From contig JARVKI010000114.1 in NCBI GenBank assembly GCA_036674765.1, positions 62,001 through 126,000 of the forward strand: a DNA stretch of 64,000 bases, in the 5' to 3' direction. The notes under the pieces are model-generated. The model was not told the DNA's origin, did not search any database, and saw only the letters and a list, made by a program, of their open reading frames with translations. The first letter of the stretch is position 1; every line of letters begins with the position of its first letter. Made by a program: the position numbers and the translations under genes. Positions 57,384 through 64,000 of the stretch are shown in pieces. Source of the stretch: Seiridium cupressi. Its lineage: Eukaryota > Ascomycota > Sordariomycetes > Amphisphaeriales > Sporocadaceae.

Positions 57384-58563
57384 CCGATGGCTGAAATGTA
57401 AGGGAGTCTTAGCAATTCGAAAGGCCATCGCACCTGAAAGCGGTCAATAATTCCAGCGTAAGTACCGATCACCACGGCCGCCATCACCAACATGGATATC
57501 GACAAACGACCCGAAGGTTTCGATTTGATGAACAAAGAAGTTCCGAAGAGAAGAGGATATTAATGAGAGATTACGTCTCTCCTTTTATGACCGGTGTGCC
57601 TTCTGTACAGACCCCAGGCGCTAGGTGGTCTCATTGTTAGTAGATTTGCACTTTAGTTCTTCGAGCGCAGATACTGGAACACTTCGATTGTGGCCATTCA
57701 TTCGGAAGATGACCACCAATCTATCACACAGCAACACATCATGGAGAAAGAAAGGCATAAAAAGAACTATAGTCACACTGATCCTGATATCGGGCAAGTT
57801 TCTTGGTGATCGATCGATGAAGCGCCCTGTGAGGTAAAGTTGCATATACTTAGCCAGTTTCAGATTTGACAGCCTCATAGAGAAGCCTATACATACATGG
57901 AGATTAGAGAATCTAGGTTCCTTCCACTCTTTAAATACTATCGCCAAAGCTCTCGACATATTTCCGACAATAATTAGGCGAATCTTATTGCCTGGAATAG
58001 TGCAAATACGAAATGAGAGTTTAACTGAAGGTCTGACCTTGCCGGTTTTGATGACACTTCCGATAATAGAAAAAGATATAGAACCGCTCACTGGAAAGAA
58101 GTCTCCCACTGTCAAATAGTACCATTTGGAGAATCGAGACTATATTTGTGATCTTCAACCGTCGCTTCGTGTTTGTCAATATTTCTCTCAGAGCACCGAT
58201 CATCAACGGGTGAACCGTCGTTTCCCCTTGCGCAACATCCCAATCGAAATCAATTCAGCGTAAGGAAAGATTGAGGGAGACAATCGCAGCAGTCACAGCA
58301 GCCCAAGACCGCCGCGCCTTCCTCAGGCAACCGTAGTTGAGTTGTTCATGACCGTTGCGCCAAAGTGACGTATTAGGTGAGTAATGATGTTATCGTTCAG
58401 ACAGTTGTTCCCCAATATACCTCTACCAGCCGCCCACTAACCACACAACAGCAGACTACTCAGCACCAATTTCTCCCGTAATCCCTTCATGTTCATCTAT
58501 TGTATCCAACACTGGAAGATATCTACCCATTTCATCCTCATTCGCCACACCCACGGCCCGAAG
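57384..58563. other. Gene-free stretch; doubtful minus ORF
   Basis: A 164-codon minus ORF (57621-58115) with hydrophobic and Cys-rich parts has no motif I recognise, so it is not called. The region includes the repeat copy at 58371-58431 and the promoter of the gene at 58564. Confidence 0.4.
58371..58431 (+). repeat. Second copy of the 2.65 kb element, upstream of the two-exon gene
   Basis: This is the partner of the copy at 2646-2707, same orientation. It lies in the putative promoter of the gene starting at 58564. No terminal inverted repeats or target-site duplications were seen. Confidence 0.55.
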
Positions 58564-60055
58564 ATGTCTATCCCTCAGCAGAAGCGCGACAAGCTCCTCG
58601 CACGCCTCAAGAAGCGATCGAAAAAGAAGGCGCAAGCAAACGCAAAACTGCAGCGATGGCGAGACGCGAAGCAGCAAGCCAAGCTTCGGGCCAAAAAGAA
58701 GCGCGAGCGGCAATTACGATCTGACTTCTTAACCACGATCACCACCGATCCAGACTGCCTCTACCCCATCTATCGCAGCTTGATGGCGGCTCTCGGCACC
58801 AAGGGAATCCTGAGACTCTACCAGACGTCAAGGGCCATTCGCGAAGCCGTTATGGCGCGAGAGTGGAACGTCAATAAGCGGTTGAAGGCCTTTGTCGATG
58901 ATCCTTGCGCCTTCCGTACCGCGATGGGTCGCACTAACTCTCTCATCGTCGGAAGCTTTGCCTTACAGTTCTTTGAGCGTGTCAATTGGGGCGGTTCATT
59001 GACTATGACAGTCACCAGAGATGGTCTCTCAGACATGATGAAATACCTGACAGCGAACGAGTTTTATACTTCTGAAGATGAGGAGCATACAGACCGAATC
59101 GAAGGGGGAGATCAATCGTCTGAAGGCCTTTTGAGTGGTCTATGTTGGTATACCGTAAGCTATAAAAAATATGCTACTATATTTCCTTCTATTAACTCAT
59201 ATTTTGCAGTGCGGATACATAAGTTTAACTCGAGGGAGCAAAGTCATTCGGCTCTTATCCATCGTCGTCGAGCCGACAATTCCTGTACCGTTCGCCGAAT
59301 TCTCTACGACATCAATCAGCAACTTCATCTCATGGAACAAAGCTTATGCCCTTTTCCCTTATCACACATTCTTGAAGCATGATACAGTGCCTCTAAAGGT
59401 CTTGGATGACTTCAATGCACAAGAACTCAATCAGTGGGGGGTGCATGGGTGGAAATTGAGAGGGCCACCACTTCCCATCCAAGAGGTACAAAAGATTAGT
59501 GGCCCACTATCCAAGTTCCGCAGGATTGGCAACAACAATACCTGGGCGATTTGTTTGGGTATCATTTCCGTTGCTACACCGGAAGTGCCCGAATTAGTAC
59601 TTCACAACTATCACTTTGCATTCACGAATAATGGGTTCAATGACTTAGTAAGCCACAACGGGATGGGGTATTTCGGCGCTGTAAACGATGTATGGACCTA
59701 TTCGCCTCTTTTGGGCGATACTTTTGAGAGGTTTGCGGAGGAATCTACCATTGAAATTGGTCAATGGGCTGAGTTATTTCGCTCACACGTTCTGAAATAT
59801 GTGTACCCTGCTGCAGGCATGGTGGCGCTCGAAACTTTCCTCAACAGGAACGTATTGATGCAGCTCCACAAACTGAGAAAGGACGCCGAGGTCGAGACCA
59901 ACAACCAAAAGCTTGACTGGGGGCATATCATGGATAACGGCAACCCGAGAACTCTAAATCTGAGCCCTGATGATCTCAAGTTTGAACATCCAGACGGTTG
60001 GACCTACTTGGATGAAGAGCTCCCCCGTTTGTTCGCAGACTTCGGCGTGGACTGA
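58564..60055 (+). CDS. Fungal uncharacterised two-exon protein with basic N-terminus
   Basis: 478 residues; exons 58564-59154 and 59210-60055 (55-base intron, GTAAGC donor, TTGCAG acceptor). The start MSIPQQKRDKLLARLKKRSK is preferred over the upstream in-frame ATG at 58489, since the basic coiled segment (KKRSKKKAQANAKLQRWRDA) begins there. It is followed by a domain with GRTNSLIVGSFALQFFERVNW, a motif shared with a widespread fungal family (G..GALi.GSFALqFF.R..W, sometimes fused to nucleotidyltransferase-like folds; from memory). The C-terminal half reads WNKAYALFPYHTF, then HHNYHFAF-like LHNYHFAFTNNGF, and ends LPRLFADFGVD. Function unknown. Intact. Its upstream DNA is duplicated at 2646. 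Confidence 0.7.
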
Positions 60056-60674
60056 TTTCGGGCACCGCAATGTACTATAGTCCCGCCACCTTTCATGATT
60101 TGAAAAAGCAGCCTGCATTGGAGTGGCATTTTCTCTGCAGCGGAGCGCAAGGAATGGGTTTGCGAACAATGGACTTTGCATCACGAAGATGTGTTGATCA
60201 AAAGTCAGAGCAAGAATAGTCGATTAACAACAATAGCATGGAGCACAACGCCCGGCTTCTTGATGGGGGCCACAGTATAAGTCTCAAACGAAACATGATA
60301 CTGTGACCTACTCAATGCTTTGTCCTTTCCTCGTTTAGATACAATATATATAAGAGCTTTGATTCCCAGAGTGGTTGATAATTACGACCAATTCAAGGAG
60401 AGCTGACAGTGTGATAATGATGTGTGGTATCCCGAATCAAGGGTCCTTTATTTGGGTATAGGACATGATGGATAAAAGTTGTGGGTGATTATTAGTTCTA
60501 TGTCATGCTGCCTCGCAAGTATATCTACAATCCACCAAAAGCAACCCTGAGGGAATCAATGCCAACGTGCACAGCTGCGCATCACGCCCATGGCGGCACG
60601 ACCCTCGGGATAGATAATCAAACACTCATACTGGACTCCGTATACTATGCATACCCCAGCTCGCCTCCTATTCT
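60056..60674. other. 3' intergenic gap
   Basis: Convergent 3' ends of the two-exon gene and the CBS-PB1 gene. No supported ORF. Confidence 0.5.
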
Positions 60675-62897
60675 TTACCTGCTACTCGCCCTGGAGATGG
60701 CGAAAACACCAATGATCACAACTGCCAATGTGACGATAGCGCCAGGCAGAAGTAGCTCATTGGGGACACCGGCGATAACCTCTTTCTCTGCGGGTGGACT
60801 ACCGCCATTTCTTGTCTTGCGCCTGCGGACCGTAGAAGCATACTCCTCATCCTCGCTCTCGTCTTCCTCCTCATCGCTGACCGCAGCCCTGCGCCGGCGT
60901 GCATCGCTTGCCACTGCGGAGCTTGCGGGCGGAGTTGGGAGTTCGGGAATAGGTTGAGGGGCAGTGACGGTGATCGGTGGTTGCGACGGATCGTGCACAA
61001 AGAGATCAACCTTCTCACGGTGTGTTTGGCGGGCCAAAACGATGGCCTCTAGGAGATCTTGATCAGTGGTGATGGAAACAGTGTCTCCCTCGTCGTCGAG
61101 GTAGGAGAGCGCGAAACCACTAGCACCGATCTTGCCGTCTTCCACAACCGGCGCGCCGCCGATAGCCTCCACTTCAGAGCCGAGTTTTGCTAAGACGTTG
61201 GTGACCAAGGAAGCGATACCCTGGGCTGCAACGACCTGCAGACGGTGAACACGGCCGCTAGGAGCCTTAAACTTGAATGCGAAGGGGATCTCGGCCGGGG
61301 GTTGTTCTGGTGCGCCACCGACTGAGGAGGGTGAGTCCATGCCAACGTGGGAAGCCGAGTCACCAGGTGCGACGGAATCATTGAGGCGGTCGCGGGTATG
61401 ATCGGGTGACATGATTGAGCGGGAGTGAACGGTGTGGTGGTGGGAGCCATCGCCAGATACCATGGACTCGGTCTCATTGTCGAAGGAAAGCCAGAACTTG
61501 TTCCAAGCAGGGCCCTCGTTGTCCCCTGTGGACATGGTGTTGATTTGTTCGAGGGTGGCGTAGGTCAGCTTCAGTACATCGACCATTCCTACAATCTCGC
61601 CCTGGTCGTTCATAACAGGGAGGTTGAGATAGTGGCCATCTACACAATGTTAGCCCGTCTATACTCATGCAATCAGCTCTGGACCAGACTTACCGTGCAT
61701 CTTGCGGAGAGCAGCCTGGATGCTCATATCCATGGGCGCAAAGTCAGGGTGGGGTGTCATGACGCGAACGACGCTGCAGTTGGCCGGATCCAAACCAGGG
61801 GCGATGACACGGAGAACGACATCTTTGCTGGTGAAGATACCCGTAATCGCGCCTTGGTCCTGCACCAAGACAGCAGTGGTGTGATTCTCCTTCATGAGCT
61901 GGGCAGCCTCCTTGACTGAAGTCCTGACGCTGACTGTGGTGGGTGGCATGCCGTTCAGGACAGACTCCAGCGTGGGCCCGGACATTTTCGATCGAAGGGC
62001 CTCGACGTACTGGATGATCTGTTGCGGCTGGCTGGCGCCGAGCTCAGATTGTACACCTTCCAAAGCAGCGTACAACTTCGTAGAAGAAGAGTATGCGCGC
62101 TCCAGTTTCTCCATAGCATCGTAGAAACATTTGGTGATATCTAGAATACCTGAGATATCTTGGTTCTCGTCCATGACTGGCAGATGTCGGAAACCTTTCC
62201 TGACCATGAGCTCGAGAGCGTCGGTTGCGCTGGTATCGGTTCTCGCGCACAAGGGGTTCTTTGTCATAATCTCGGCGATCGTAACATGGTTGGGCTTCTG
62301 GCCATCTCCAACAACGCGGAAAGCCAGATCCTTGGCAGTGAAGATACCAGCGATACGGTCGTCATCGTCGGTAACCAACACGCAGTCTTCCCTCTTGGCT
62401 GCCATCAACTGTGCGGCTTCGGCGACGGTGGTGCCGGGCTTGATCTGGAGGGCCGGGCTGGGCTTGAGGGCAAGAACGGTACCCGGGGGGGCCTTTCGCG
62501 AGTGTCGAGCTCGGCTTGTGAGGCCCTTCTTCTTGTTGAGGTCATTTTCGAGCTTCTTGCGGATGGCCTGTCGGTAATAGTGAGCCTCTGCAGCTTTCAA
62601 TTCCTTGGCGGTGACCATGGTTGCGACGTATGATTTCCGGGACAAATTTGGACTATGAAAAGAGGGAGTTGGCCATGGGAGAGATCATACCTCGTCTCGC
62701 TTGCTCTGCTTTTGCCGGCTGGCACTGACTCCTGAAGCAACCTCGCTGGGGGCAGGCTGGCTGTGGCTCACCGCATGACTGGCGTGTGTCTCGAGGACAG
62801 GTCTGGGGATGTTGGAGGCCGCGGGACTGCCATTGTTGAAGGGGATAGCACCTCTCGACTGCCCACGGCTGGGTGTGCCTCTCATTGTGCCCGACAT
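60675..62897 (-). CDS. CBS-domain and PB1-domain protein with C-terminal TM anchor (Mug70-like)
   Basis: A 681-residue protein of three exons: 62691-62897, 61694-62567 and 60675-61639 (introns 123 and 54 bases). The N-terminus is Ser/Pro-rich and ends in KRDE before the first intron. Four CBS motifs occupy about residues 110-380 (ALQIKPGTTVAEAAQLMAAK, HVTIAEIMTKNPLCARTDTS, TTVSVRTSVKEAAQLMKENH, VVRVMTPHPDFAPMDMSIQA). CBS pairs usually bind adenosine nucleotides. A PB1 domain follows (about 477-575; FAFKFKAPSGRVHRLQVVAA and YLDDEGDTVSITTDQDLLEA). A basic/acidic linker with RRRKTRNGG precedes one TM helix (LLLPGAIVTLAVVIIGVFAI). The layout matches the S. pombe Mug70 family; function is not established. 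The first intron is longer than neighbours, but AIRKKLEN joins well. Confidence 0.85.
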
Positions 62898-64000
62898 ATT
62901 CGCATAAAGTTGGCGGATCGCCGAAGATTGCAGTGATTTCGGCTTGTTTAGGGGTCTATGCGGAATAGGAGCTGGCTACTGGCAGTTGTTGAAATCGCGG
63001 GTCAGAGCAGTAGAAGAAAAAAAAAAAAAAAAAGTTGCGACAATTATCGGCCGCTTGCAGAAGAGACGATAGATTGTCTGGTGATGTTATTGGAGGAATG
63101 AGGATGCGAGTACCCAGAAAATGGTATGTCACATGGGGAGCTCTCGAATGTTTCTGTGCCAGTGTATCGGAATAAGGCGCGTCAAGTTCGGGAAAAGTCG
63201 ACTGATCCCAGTCGGCAGCTAGCTCTGCACCTGCAGGTTGCTAGGGAACACGTTCGTGGCCGCTCGCCGCTCGTGGCCGCTGGATTGGCGCCACGGGGTT
63301 GATCGTTTTAGTGGGGCTTTGATTGGTCCTTTCCTTACCGAACAATGAGGACCCCTGAAAACCAAGGTGGCTCATATTATTTGCTGAAAACTCGAATCCA
63401 ACGACATCACTCAAGTTGAAGTCAGCTATGACTTGCTCTCGTTGAATAGCATGCATTACGCCTCGCTCTACGAACAGTTCGTAGCTGGCCTATGTCTATA
63501 TAAGCTAGGTACCACAAACCATTGGAGTGGCATGTTCGCTGCCGTAGAGTTTGCAAGTAATGCGCCGCGTGGAGCAATGAGGTGGTAATTCAGGGGTCAA
63601 AGTCACATACAACTAAGGTTGTCTTGGCGGAATCAATCAAACACAACGCCTTATTGAATCACGTGTCGCGACAGAACTGTTTACTTGCTGAACAAGCTAT
63701 GCAAACCCTAAAATGACATCACCAAAACATTCATGTTTGCCGCTTCTCATTTCTCGAATGAGCACTCTCTGACTGACTGCAAGTGCACACAATTTGTACT
63801 TGTATCGTGCACATAATTAGGGGTGTCGAGAACCTCGGTCAAGGACGGGGGAAGCGCGTCCCGCGGCGGTTATGCTCACAATAGGTGCATGACAGACGAT
63901 GACCCTTCCACTCGAAGTCTCGCATTGTATCGATTCCATTGGTGCGTGGCATGTTCGGTATCGACAGAGAAACGGCACAGATGCTTGGCAGTGCAGTATA
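62898..64000. promoter_or_regulatory. Upstream region of the CBS-PB1 gene to window end
   Basis: Promoter side of the CBS-PB1 gene, with an A17 run at 63017-63033. The minus ORF at 63241-63456 is not convincing. Nothing else recognised. Confidence 0.4.
63017..63033. repeat. A17 homopolymer
   Basis: Seventeen consecutive A on the plus strand, in the promoter region of the CBS-PB1 gene. Confidence 0.95.

Noticed and set aside
60505..62633. Plus-strand ORFs over the CBS-PB1 gene
   Set aside because: They are antisense to well-supported CBS and PB1 motifs on the minus strand.

Overview
This window is nuclear DNA of a filamentous ascomycete (Pezizomycotina), most likely a Sordariomycete. The reasons are short introns of about 50-70 bases with GTANGT donors and CTAAC/CTGAC-like branch points, and the families present: condensin SMC4, NOP56, an Spt10-like protein, HET, 2EXR, fungal 7-TM rhodopsin/PTH11-like, a pisatin-demethylase-like P450 and the relic of a highly reducing PKS. 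No rRNA, tRNA or CRISPR was recognised.

Layout. 0-1.7 kb holds the 3' end of SMC4. 1.7-14 kb is gene-poor: a membrane-protein gene with a poly-A frameshift and a TAG, a nonsense-broken gene of a fungal zinc-finger-type family, and a multiply frameshifted 2EXR gene. 14-16 kb has two orphan genes. 17.0-18.8 kb is NOP56, with a 5-base micro-exon. 20.8-22.5 kb is an MFS sugar transporter. 24.5-25.9 kb is a DUF7587-like gene and 27.2 kb a HET-domain fragment. 29-30.2 kb is a short-chain dehydrogenase (SDR) and 30.6-32.3 kb a transcription-factor-like protein without a zinc cluster. 33 kb has a small Trp-rich membrane protein and 37.8-38.9 kb a second SDR. 39.7 kb holds a fossil of a PKS enoyl-reductase domain, followed by about 3 kb of AT-rich, gene-free DNA.

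42.9-44.9 kb is the Spt10-like histone-gene regulator (GNAT plus integrase-type zinc finger). 46.8-49.2 kb is a long coiled-coil protein with an N-myristoylation-type start. 49.4-51.5 kb (P450) and 53.2-54.7 kb (7-TM protein) are divergent neighbours. 56.1-57.4 kb is a GH43 glycosidase pseudogene. 58.6-60.1 kb is an uncharacterised two-exon gene whose upstream DNA is echoed at 2.65 kb. 60.7-62.9 kb is a CBS-PB1-TM protein.

The window alternates conserved housekeeping genes (SMC4, NOP56, SPT10, CBS-PB1) with accessory stretches where self/non-self, secondary-metabolism and carbohydrate-degrading genes are decaying. Exon joins were worked out by hand from splice motifs and reading-frame continuity; for all multi-exon models called intact the summed exons are a multiple of three.
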